From: JBAVQS01 sp049694275
Lineage (GTDB): Bacteria; Chloroflexota; Anaerolineae; UBA4142; SHND01
DNA length: 8,927 nt
Direction: 5' to 3'
Assembly (NCBI GenBank): GCA_049694275.1
Contig: JBAVQS010000370.1
Span: 1-8,927, forward strand
Shown one piece after another: positions 1-6,500 of this stretch. The translations under genes and the position numbers were made by a program. The first letter of the stretch is position 1; every line of letters starts with the position of its first letter. The notes under the pieces were generated by a model. That model saw nothing but the letters and a program-made list of their open reading frames with translations, did no database searches and was not told the DNA's origin.

Positions 1-1714
1 TCCGCTGCTCGTGCTCGGCGGTTTCAATTTGCTTGCGCTCTGTAATATCCTCCACCGTGCCGTCATAGTAAAGGATTTGCCCGTCGGGGCCGCGGATCGC
101 CTGCGCGTTCTCGCTGATATACATCTCGCGGCCGTCGCGCGTGCGCCATTGGGATTCGAGTCCACGCACGGCGCCGGTCTCCGCTATCATCTGCTCAAAG
201 ACTGCGTTCCGGTAGCCGACCTCACGACCGCCGGCCTTGAGGTTGAGCGTCGCCAACTCTTCAAACGAGCCATAGCCGACCATGCGCAGGAGCGTCGGGT
301 TGGCGGCGAGAATCCGGCCGTCCGGGGTTGTGCGGTAGATGCCAACGGGGGCGTTCGCAAAGAGATTGCGATAGCGTTCCTCGCTCTCGATCAGCGCCGC
401 TTCGGTGCGCGACCGGGCGAGCGTTTCGGCTTTGCGCTGAATGGCCTGGGCGACCTGCGAGGAGACGAATTCGAGCATTTGCTTTTCGTGCTCGCCATAG
501 GCATGCGGGTTCTGGTAATGCTGCACGGCCATGACGCCGATGGTCTGCTCCTCGATCTTGAGTGGCACACCGAGCCAGATCGGGGAGGGGACGCCGACCA
601 GTTCTACCTCGCCGCGGCGGTGCAGCTCGGCTTCCATCGCCTCGTCGACGAGCAGGGAACGCCCGGTGCGCAGGACATATTCGGTCATGCCCCGCCCGGG
701 GGCTTGCGGCGGCAGGGGCACGTCGACCTCGTCGACGAAATAGGGGAAAGTGATGAGGTTCTGCTCGGCGTTATACAGAGCGATGTAAAAATTGGTCGCG
801 GGCATGACGCCGGAGATGATGCGATGGATCCGCTGGTAGAGCTCATCCAGCGAGGGTGCTTCGTCGGCCGCCTGGGCGATTTGATAGACGGCAGCCTGGA
901 GCTTTTCCACCCGCCGGCGCGCGGTAATATCAAATGAAGCCGCGATAATGGCAGGCGCGCCCTGGTATTCGATCACGCCCAGCGACATGTCCACCCAGGC
1001 CGTTTGACCCTGTTTGGTGAGCATCTGGATTTCGTAATTGACCGGCCCGGAGAGGCCGTTTTGGCGGCCCAGGCCGCGCCGGCGGAGCAGGTCGCGATAA
1101 TCGGGATGCGCGACCTCCCAGTACTTCATCTGGAGCAGTTCGCTTTCGCTGTATCCCGACATCCGGATGCTCGCCGGGTTGACGTAGCGGAACCGCTCTC
1201 CCTGGATGATACCGATCGCAAGCGGCAGGGTTTCGGCCAGAACGCGAAATTTGCTTTCACTCTCGCGCATGGCCTGCTCGATCTGCTTCCGCGCAGTCAC
1301 ATCCCGCAGCATCGCCAGAATGGCCGGTTGGCCTTGATAGCTGAACGGAGTGACCCGAATCTCGACGTGAATCAGGATCCCATCCAGCCGCAGCACCCGC
1401 TGCTCGACGAACGGGCCGACCGTCTCGCCCCCTTCCAGGTGGTGGAAGCGGTCCTGAACGAGCGGCCGGTCTTCCGGATAGACCCGATCGAGCACCGACG
1501 TACCAATCATTTCGGATGGACCGGCTGCGCCAAAGAGGCGGAGGGCGGCGGGATTGGCATAAACGTAACGCCCATGCTGGTGAATGACGATCGCATCCGG
1601 TGAGAGTTCGATAACCTGGCGATAGTTCGCCGCAGTCAGCCGGGGCGGCGCGGCGGCGCGCGGGGTGCGCTTGCGTTTGGGAGAGCCGGATGAACCTGTT
1701 TTTCGAACGGTCAC
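1..1714 (-). CDS. Multi-domain PAS-PAS-GAF-PAS sensor protein (3' end outside window)
   Basis: This frame stays open from 1714 to the left edge (571 codons), so the C-terminus is missing. Visible order: a basic, Pro/Ala-rich N-terminal tail (residues 1-29); PAS 1 (about 30-148, ending LRDVTARKQIE); PAS 2 (about 151-265, with SESKFRVLAETLP and YSESELL, ending FDITARRRVE); GAF (about 271-425, with FYIALYN and GVMAVQHY); PAS 3 (about 444-560, with EERYRNLFANAP, ending VEDITERKQIE). No membrane segment is visible, so it looks cytosolic. PAS and GAF domains bind small ligands, haem or flavin, or mediate dimerisation. The output domain, possibly a histidine kinase or GGDEF domain, is not visible. 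The start is GTG at 1714: an in-frame TAA lies at 1738-1736, GTG is the first start codon after it, and GAGG (1723-1720) sits 5 bases upstream of it. The gene begins 53 bases after the phosphorylase stop and may be cotranscribed. Domain calls are confident; role and ligand are unknown. Confidence 0.88.
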   Translation of the reverse strand, partial: MTVRKTGSSGSPKRKRTPRAAAPPRLTAANYRQVIELSPDAIVIHQHGRYVYANPAALRLFGAAGPSEMIGTSVLDRVYPEDRPLVQDRFHHLEGGETVGPFVEQRVLRLDGILIHVEIRVTPFSYQGQPAILAMLRDVTARKQIEQAMRESESKFRVLAETLPLAIGIIQGERFRYVNPASIRMSGYSESELLQMKYWEVAHPDYRDLLRRRGLGRQNGLSGPVNYEIQMLTKQGQTAWVDMSLGVIEYQGAPAIIAASFDITARRRVEKLQAAVYQIAQAADEAPSLDELYQRIHRIISGVMPATNFYIALYNAEQNLITFPYFVDEVDVPLPPQAPGRGMTEYVLRTGRSLLVDEAMEAELHRRGEVELVGVPSPIWLGVPLKIEEQTIGVMAVQHYQNPHAYGEHEKQMLEFVSSQVAQAIQRKAETLARSRTEAALIESEERYRNLFANAPVGIYRTTPDGRILAANPTLLRMVGYGSFEELATLNLKAGGREVGYRNAVFEQMIAETGAVRGLESQWRTRDGREMYISENAQAIRGPDGQILYYDGTVEDITERKQIETAEHEQR

Positions 1715-1719
1715 AGTTG

Positions 1720-1723
1720 CCTC
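1720..1723 (-). promoter_or_regulatory. Ribosome binding site supporting the GTG start of the sensor gene
   Basis: On the minus strand GAGG is followed by five bases (CAACT) and then GTG at 1714. It favours this GTG over a nearby ATG at 1734, which is out of frame and stops after seven codons. Confidence 0.5.
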
Positions 1724-1767
1724 GTAAGCGTCATTTTAGCTTACATGCCGGAATGAATCAATTCCCT

Positions 1768-2616
1768 TCAAACTCCGTTCAGGACGCCCTTGATCAAGGC
1801 GGCCAGTCTTTGCACCGCCTGTCGCCCTGCGGCGAGCACCTCGTCATGCACCTCAGCCGGAACCTCGCCGGTCGGCTGAGTATCCTCGGCGATATTCGAG
1901 ATGAGCGAGATGCCGAGGACGCGCATCCCCGCATGCCGGGCGACGATCACTTCGGGGACGGTGGACATGCCGACCGCATCGCCGCCGATCATACGGAGAA
2001 AGCGAATCTCGGCCGGCGTCTCGAACGAGGGGCCGGCGACCCAGCAATAGACCCCCTCGCGGAGGGTAAAACCCAGGCTCGCCGCGACCTGCTGCGCTTT
2101 CCGCCGCAGGGCGGCATCATACGCGCCGGCCATAATGGGAAAGCGCGGTCCCAGGTCCGTGTCGTTCGGTCCAAAGAGGGGATTGTTCCCCGCCATCGCG
2201 GGCAGTCCGATGTGATCGGTAATCAGCATCAGGTCGCCCCCCTTCCAGGCTAGATTGATCCCGCCGGCGGCATTGGTCACGATGAGCATTTCGACGCCGA
2301 GGGCGCGCAGGACCCGCAGGGGCAGCGTGACCTGGGGGAGCGAATACCCTTCATAGAAATGCGAGCGCCCCCGCTGGACGACGACCGGTTGTCCCTGGAG
2401 TTGACCGAATACCAGCTCGCCGGGGTGTCCCTCGACGGTTGAGCGTGGAAAGCCGGGGATTTCCGAATAGGGAAGGACATCCGCGCCGGCGACCTCGTCG
2501 CCCAGTCCGGCAAGCCCCGACCCGGTCACGATCATCACGCGCGGTCGGTGCTCGGTTCGTTTGCGAATATAGCCGGCGATCTCGTCAATCGCCGCATGGG
2601 AAATGGGTTGGGGCAT
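1768..2616 (-). CDS. punA: Purine nucleoside phosphorylase (trimeric, 6-oxopurine type)
   Basis: This 282-residue protein has the usual length of the trimeric PNP family, which splits inosine or guanosine with phosphate into the base and ribose-1-phosphate in the cytosol. Visible motifs: phosphate loop TGSGLAG (31-37, S33), EGHPG with H64, GRSHFYEGY (83-91, H86), VTNAAGG (113-119), GPSFETPAE (195-203), VGMSTVPEVIVARH (215-228, S218) and SLISN (237-241). By family alignment, E199 and N241 correspond to the Glu/Asn pair that recognises 6-oxopurines. H257 aligns with the His contacting the 5'-hydroxyl in mammalian PNP. This argues against a methylthioadenosine phosphorylase. An oddity is Ser at residue 85, where many relatives have Phe (GRFH). 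The ATG start at 2616 has a good Shine-Dalgarno site. The gene lies 81 bases after the deaminase-CYTH gene with no terminator between, consistent with a two-step salvage route: deamination, then phosphorolysis. Confidence 0.93.
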   Translation of the reverse strand: MPQPISHAAIDEIAGYIRKRTEHRPRVMIVTGSGLAGLGDEVAGADVLPYSEIPGFPRSTVEGHPGELVFGQLQGQPVVVQRGRSHFYEGYSLPQVTLPLRVLRALGVEMLIVTNAAGGINLAWKGGDLMLITDHIGLPAMAGNNPLFGPNDTDLGPRFPIMAGAYDAALRRKAQQVAASLGFTLREGVYCWVAGPSFETPAEIRFLRMIGGDAVGMSTVPEVIVARHAGMRVLGISLISNIAEDTQPTGEVPAEVHDEVLAAGRQAVQRLAALIKGVLNGV

Positions 2617-2624
2617 AACAGTGA

Positions 2625-2632
2625 TCCTTTCT
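2625..2632 (-). promoter_or_regulatory. Ribosome binding site of the purine nucleoside phosphorylase gene
   Basis: On the minus strand AGAAAGGA ends 8 bases before the ATG at 2616. It is a near-ideal Shine-Dalgarno site and confirms the start. Confidence 0.7.
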
Positions 2633-2697
2633 GGTTTTTCGGTCGCTGAGGCGACTTTTCATGTTCAGGCAGAGCATTCCATTCTCTGGCGCCCTTT

Positions 2698-4704
2698 TTA
2701 TTCCCGGCTCGACGCCGGCGCGTGCGGGTCCATATTGAATAGGCGAACGTACTCTTCCTTGATCGTCGCATCCGGCCGGACGCCCAACAGCGGCAACAGC
2801 TCTGAAATCAGGCGGGCCTTGTATTCGGCGTCGCGCTTGCTCCAGGTGCGGCTCTTGACCTCCAGGTAATAGCCCTCGCGCGCCGGGACAATCAATTGAT
2901 CGAGGTTGACAAAGAATTCCGTATCCTTGTAGCGGATGAGCCAGCGCCGGCGGTCCTTTTCAATCTCTTGTTCCTTGGCCGGTTTGAAATATTCGCGATA
3001 AAAGCGCAGGCTCTGCCCCGCGGGCGCAATCAGGCGCGACCGCGAGAGGAGAATCGAGTTGTCGAACTCGTCCTCGCTGGTCTGTCCGATGAGGGTGAGC
3101 CGGTTGCGCGTCTTGTAAACCTTGTTCTTGTCGTCGACGAACGCATCCTCGCGATAGCGCAGGCGGCTCACTTCGGGCGCGGCAAAGAAAAAGTAGGTGT
3201 CGTATTCGTGATAGTGGCTCGTTCGCACGACGGCCAACCGGGACGGTTCGAGCGCGTTCAGCACCTGCGCCGGGTCGGCGATCCGCGCCTTGACCTGGAC
3301 CTCGAACGATTCCTCACGCTCGGTGCCGCCGATGGTCACCAGCTTGTTGAAAACGCTCTGCTCCCGTTCGACGACGAACCGGTCAATGCGCCGCGCATAG
3401 TCCTGCGCTGCGCGCCCCAACTCCTCTTCGTTCAGCGTCAAGAGCCGCCGGTCGCGCATCAGCCAGCGGCCGTTCACCACCACGTCGGTCACATCAGTCG
3501 CCTTGCTCGCATAGACGATCTGGGAATAGATGGCGTTCGGGTCGCGTTCGAACTTGGGCGTATTGTGCGTGGTGTTGAGGTCCACCACCGCCAGGTCGGC
3601 GCGCTTGCCCGGTTCGAGACTGCCGGCGAGGTGGCCCATGTGCAGCGCCCGCGCGCCCAGGATGGTCGCCATTTCGAGCGCGCGTTTGGCCGGCACGACG
3701 GTCGGGTCGCCGGTAATGCCTTTGGCCAGGATGGCCGCGAGGCGCGTCTCTTCAAACATATCGAGGTCGTTGTTGGAGGCCGGGCCATCGGTGCCAATCC
3801 CGACATTCAATCCCTGCTCCAGCATTTTCGCCACCGGCGCAACGCCCGACGCCAGCTTGAGATTACTGGTCGGACAGTGGGCCACCCCCGCGCCGGCGCG
3901 TTTCAAGATCCGAATCTCGCTCTGATCGACGTGGACGCAGTGCGCGGCCAGCACCTTGGCGTCGAACAGGTGATACCGGTCCACCCACGGGACCTCGCGC
4001 TGGTCATACAGCTTGAGGCTCTCTTCGACCTCGAACGGCGTCTCGGCAATATGGATATGGAGCGGGGTATCGGTGCTCGACGCGAGCTCGGCGCACGCTT
4101 CCAGGATTTCCGGTGTGCAGGTATAGGGGGCGTGCGGCGCGACGGAGGGAACGATGAGCGGGTGTCCCCGCCAGCGATAAATATACTCGCGGGCGGCGGC
4201 GAGGCTCTCTTCATAGCTGGCCGCATCGGGGGTAGGGAACTTGAGTACCGTCTGTGAGCAGACGGCGCGCATCCCCGCATCGGCGGTCGCGCGGGCGACA
4301 TCCTCTTCATAATAGTACATGTCTGCGAACGCGGTGACGCCTGAGCGAATCATTTCGGCGCAGGCGAGGAGCGTCCCGAGACGGCAGAAATCGGGCGAGA
4401 CAAACTCGCGCTCGACCGGCATCATATAGCCCATCAGCCATACGTCGAGCCGCAGGTCATCGGCCAGCCCGCGTAGCAGGGTCATCGGGACATGCGTGTG
4501 CGCGTTGACCAGGCCGGGGATGAGCGCCTTGCCGTGCAGGTCCACCGTCTCGCTCGCCGCGTATTGCGCGGCAATCTCGGAGGCAGTGCCGACAGCGGCG
4601 ATCTGGCCGTCCTGAATCGCAATCGCGCCGGGGTTGTACAGGTCCCCGCGCGGGTTCATCGTGACGACGATTGCATTGGTCAGAATCAAATCCGTGTTCT
4701 TCAT
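2698..4704 (-). CDS. SAH/MTA/adenosine deaminase-type amidohydrolase fused to a C-terminal CYTH-like domain
   Basis: This is a two-part protein of 668 residues. Residues 1 to about 440 are an amidohydrolase closely resembling Thermotoga TM0936 (S-adenosylhomocysteine/5'-methylthioadenosine deaminase). Metal and substrate residues are visible: NAHTH (H69, H71), PVERE (E98), APHAPY (H191), HIHIAE (H218, E221), AAHCVH (H255) and GTDGPASNN (D306). The expected reaction is hydrolytic deamination of the adenine ring of SAH, MTA or adenosine. Residues about 465-656 look like a CYTH/triphosphate-tunnel domain: EVQVK (468-472), YDTYF (501-505), RLRYR (514-518), LTLIG (536-540), RRRWLIRY (585-592) and YYLEVKSR (612-619). 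TM0936-type enzymes end where this extension begins. The frame extends upstream to an ATG at 4758, but ATG 4704 is chosen: it has AAGGA (4718-4714) 9 bases upstream and starts at the conserved N-terminus, and the longer form would overlap the promoter. Exact substrate and CYTH activity are unproven. Confidence 0.9.
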   Translation of the reverse strand: MKNTDLILTNAIVVTMNPRGDLYNPGAIAIQDGQIAAVGTASEIAAQYAASETVDLHGKALIPGLVNAHTHVPMTLLRGLADDLRLDVWLMGYMMPVEREFVSPDFCRLGTLLACAEMIRSGVTAFADMYYYEEDVARATADAGMRAVCSQTVLKFPTPDAASYEESLAAAREYIYRWRGHPLIVPSVAPHAPYTCTPEILEACAELASSTDTPLHIHIAETPFEVEESLKLYDQREVPWVDRYHLFDAKVLAAHCVHVDQSEIRILKRAGAGVAHCPTSNLKLASGVAPVAKMLEQGLNVGIGTDGPASNNDLDMFEETRLAAILAKGITGDPTVVPAKRALEMATILGARALHMGHLAGSLEPGKRADLAVVDLNTTHNTPKFERDPNAIYSQIVYASKATDVTDVVVNGRWLMRDRRLLTLNEEELGRAAQDYARRIDRFVVEREQSVFNKLVTIGGTEREESFEVQVKARIADPAQVLNALEPSRLAVVRTSHYHEYDTYFFFAAPEVSRLRYREDAFVDDKNKVYKTRNRLTLIGQTSEDEFDNSILLSRSRLIAPAGQSLRFYREYFKPAKEQEIEKDRRRWLIRYKDTEFFVNLDQLIVPAREGYYLEVKSRTWSKRDAEYKARLISELLPLLGVRPDATIKEEYVRLFNMDPHAPASSRE

Positions 4705-4734
4705 CGAACGATTTCCTTGTGAGGGTATTTGGCT

Positions 4735-4743
4735 ATTGTAGCA
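4735..4743 (-). promoter_or_regulatory. Probable extended -10 promoter for the deaminase-CYTH / PNP unit
   Basis: The minus strand reads TGCTACAAT: a TACAAT -10 box (4740-4735) preceded by the TGn extension (4743-4741). No good -35 hexamer is seen 16-18 bases upstream, which is typical of extended -10 promoters. Transcription would start near 4728, leaving a leader of about 24 bases that contains the AAGGA ribosome site for ATG 4704. It lies downstream of the terminator of the preceding unit, as an independent promoter should. Confidence 0.5.
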
Positions 4744-4829
4744 CAAAAAGCCGCGCATCAGTGATTCGTGACCTGTAGCTGGCAGTCTGATTACTTGACC
4801 GGCGCTCTAGCCCCACAGCTTGCCATTAC

Positions 4830-4859
4830 AAAAAGCCGCCCGGTTTCTCCGGGCGGCTT
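4830..4859 (-). terminator. Intrinsic terminator of the five-gene unit
   Basis: The minus strand carries an 11-base perfect stem (arms 4859-4849 and 4843-4833, core GCCGCCCGG) around a 5-base loop, AGAAA. The run of five T ends at 4830, its first bases forming the end of the second arm. It begins 25 bases after the oxidoreductase stop codon. The arms are GC-rich and perfectly complementary, so this is a strong call. Confidence 0.9.
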
Positions 4860-4884
4860 GCCTGTCAGGGTCATCGCGACCGTT

Positions 4885-5814
4885 TTATCCTATCACTAAA
4901 ATGATTCGCCCGCGTCCGTGCCCCGTCTGGCTGAGCTCTAGCGCTTGACGTACCTGGCTCAGCGGAAATACCTGGCCAACTCCGGGAATCAGTTTCCTGG
5001 ATTCGAGCAGTTCAGAGATCGGCTGCAATTTGTTCGTGTCGGCCCGTCGGGAACTGGTGGCGCGTATCATGCGCCCTTCTCCTGCTTCCGGGGCAATCAT
5101 CCCCGCCATGGTCACGAAAATCCCGCCTGTGCGAATGGTTTGCAGTGAGCGCGTCTCGACCTCTCCGCCCACGGTATCGATCACTGCATCCACGTCATGC
5201 ACGACCTCTTCAAACCGGGTCGTCCGGTAATCGATGACCTGCTCCGCACCCAGCGAGCGTACGAAATCGGCATTCGCGGCCGACGTGGTGGCGATGACGT
5301 GCGCCCCTTTCCAGTGCGCGAGCTGAACTGCATAAAGCCCCACGCCGCCCGCGCCGCCCTGGACCAACACGTGTTGCCCCGGCTGGACCTCGGCCTCTTC
5401 GACTACCGCCTGCCAGGCAGTCAACGCTCCGTGGGGCACCGATGCCGCCTGCTCAAAGGAGATGTGCTCAGGCTTGGCATAGAGCTCCGTTACGGGCGCG
5501 ACCGTATACTCGGCGTACGAACTGCCGATGGGGCCATAGACCGCTTGTCCCGGTACGAGCGTGGTGACATCGGGGCCAACCGCCTCGACAATTCCCGCCG
5601 CTTCGAACCCCGGGATCCAAGGAAAGGCCAGCGGCATGTATTGCTTGAAAGCGCCCCCCACCAATTTCCAATCAATCGGGTTCACCCCCACCGCCTTGAT
5701 GCGCACGAGCGCCTGGCCGGCCCTGGGCTCGGGGCGGGGCGCCTGTTCAATCACGACCTGCTCCGGACCGCCATAACCGTGGACCCGAGCCGCTTGCATA
5801 GTAGTATTCGACAC
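4885..5814 (-). CDS. Zinc-independent NADPH:quinone oxidoreductase-like MDR enzyme
   Basis: This 309-residue medium-chain dehydrogenase/reductase is of the quinone-oxidoreductase type. The N-terminal GroES-like catalytic domain spans about 8-125 (VGVNPIDWK 42-50, PGFEAAGIVEAVG 68-80). The Rossmann domain follows, with the dinucleotide loop GGAGGVG at 153-159 and ALTAWQAV (130-137) before it. The protein has no cysteine, so the zinc-binding residues of alcohol dehydrogenases are absent. The family reduces quinones, enones or related carbonyls with NAD(P)H in the cytosol. The start is GTG at 5814, supported by GGGAGG 9 bases upstream. An alternative ATG at 5799 would lose only five residues, but its AGGAG site is a long 14 bases away. 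It is the last gene of the unit, 62 bases after the methyltransferase and followed by a terminator. Substrate is unknown; family assignment is firm. Confidence 0.9.
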   Translation of the reverse strand: MSNTTMQAARVHGYGGPEQVVIEQAPRPEPRAGQALVRIKAVGVNPIDWKLVGGAFKQYMPLAFPWIPGFEAAGIVEAVGPDVTTLVPGQAVYGPIGSSYAEYTVAPVTELYAKPEHISFEQAASVPHGALTAWQAVVEEAEVQPGQHVLVQGGAGGVGLYAVQLAHWKGAHVIATTSAANADFVRSLGAEQVIDYRTTRFEEVVHDVDAVIDTVGGEVETRSLQTIRTGGIFVTMAGMIAPEAGEGRMIRATSSRRADTNKLQPISELLESRKLIPGVGQVFPLSQVRQALELSQTGHGRGRIILVIG

Positions 5815-5823
5815 TCCTCTGTT

Positions 5824-5829
5824 CCTCCC
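5824..5829 (-). promoter_or_regulatory. Ribosome binding site deciding the GTG start of the oxidoreductase
   Basis: GGGAGG on the minus strand lies 9 bases before GTG 5814. A second purine run, AGAGGA, touches the GTG and is too close to serve it. AGGAG (5818-5814) is 14 bases from the in-frame ATG 5799. The GTG start is therefore preferred. Confidence 0.55.
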
Positions 5830-5876
5830 ATATTAAAATAATTAGATGCAACCGTTATCAACAAAGTGTTCGTGTA

Positions 5877-6494
5877 TCAGGGCATAGTCTCTCCTCGCTT
5901 GAAAATAAAGAGTTCCTCCAGCCCGCGCCGGACCGGCGGCGACTCGGCGGGGATTTCGCGCGTGACGAGGGTGAATCCCCGCGCGCCAAACAGGTCCAGA
6001 ATCTCGGAAACCGAAACAGCAAAGGGCGGCCCGCCCGCATGGTCGGCGAGCGGGAACGCGAGCTGGAGATAGACGCCGCCCGGTTTCAGCCAGCGCGCGA
6101 CTCGGTCGGCGTATTCGCCGCGCCGCCGCGGGTCGATGGCGCAAAAGCAGGTGTAATCGAGGACGTAATCGAACGCGCCGTCCAGCTCCGGCGGCAGCAC
6201 GAACACGTCCTGCTCTAAAATCTCGACCGGCGCATCGGGCGCGGCGAGGCGATGCATTTCGCGTACGACGAACGGCGAGAAATCGACGGCGGTCACCTGA
6301 AATCCGTGCCGCGCAAACTCGCGTGCATCGTGCCCGCGCCCCGCTCCCGGCACGAGCATCCGCCCCGGCGGGAGGCCGCCGGCCGCGAGTCGTTTGAAGA
6401 TGCGCGTCGGGCCGCGCAAATCCCAGCCGTCGGTTCCACGCCGGTAATCCGCTTCCCACTTGTCCGGGAAATTGACATCCTGTAACGCTGACAT
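5877..6494 (-). CDS. SAM-dependent methyltransferase, TPMT / halide-thiol methyltransferase family
   Basis: This 205-residue protein covers a whole TPMT-type domain. Family marks are the N-terminal Trp-rich segment (W13, DGWDLRGP 22-29), the SAM loop VPGAGRGHD (48-56), the acidic residue D71 in VTAVDFS, DYTCFCAIDP (113-122) and LKPGG (136-140). Another is the block from FPLADHAGGPPF (147-158) to SVSEI (161-165), which strongly resembles plant and bacterial halide/thiol methyltransferases. The expected reaction is S-adenosylmethionine-dependent methylation of a thiol, bisulfide, halide or thiopurine-like compound in the cytosol, releasing S-adenosylhomocysteine. The ATG at 6494 follows the SagB-like stop by 6 bases, and its ribosome site TAGGA overlaps that stop (6503-6499), so translation is probably coupled. 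Overlapping open frames here are shadows. The exact acceptor cannot be told from the sequence. Confidence 0.9.
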   Translation of the reverse strand: MSALQDVNFPDKWEADYRRGTDGWDLRGPTRIFKRLAAGGLPPGRMLVPGAGRGHDAREFARHGFQVTAVDFSPFVVREMHRLAAPDAPVEILEQDVFVLPPELDGAFDYVLDYTCFCAIDPRRRGEYADRVARWLKPGGVYLQLAFPLADHAGGPPFAVSVSEILDLFGARGFTLVTREIPAESPPVRRGLEELFIFKRGETMP

Positions 6495-6500
6495 CGATTC

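Noticed and set aside
11..937. Long plus-strand open frame of 308 codons
   Set aside because: It lies antisense to the PAS/GAF sensor. Its translation has no recognisable domain, while the opposite strand gives clear PAS and GAF motifs; it reflects GC-rich codon bias.
1004..1603. Plus-strand open frame of 199 codons
   Set aside because: It is antisense to PAS 1 and PAS 2 of the sensor, with no domain and no ribosome site worth noting.
1724..1744. Hairpin between phosphorylase and sensor considered as a terminator
   Set aside because: The stem is 6 bp of mixed bases with a 9-base loop, and no T-run follows on the minus strand.
2641..2660. Hairpin GTCGC-tgag-GCGAC followed by TTTT on the plus strand, between deaminase and phosphorylase
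   Set aside because: The stem is only 5 bp, the T-run is on the strand without genes, and on the coding strand it is followed by A residues, so it is not a terminator for this unit.
2896..4257. Plus-strand open frame of 453 codons
   Set aside because: It mirrors the deaminase-CYTH gene. Its protein is rich in Arg, His and Val without a family signature; the minus-strand product has all deaminase metal ligands.
5835..5864. Possible promoter before the oxidoreductase (TTGTTG, 18 bases, TATTTT on the minus strand)
   Set aside because: The start of transcription would fall inside the GGGAGG ribosome site, and the match is weak; the AT-rich stretch alone is not enough.
5842..6459. Minus-strand open frame of 205 codons overlapping the methyltransferase in another frame
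   Set aside because: The Arg/Ala-rich product has no motif, whereas the other frame gives a full TPMT-type methyltransferase of the same length.
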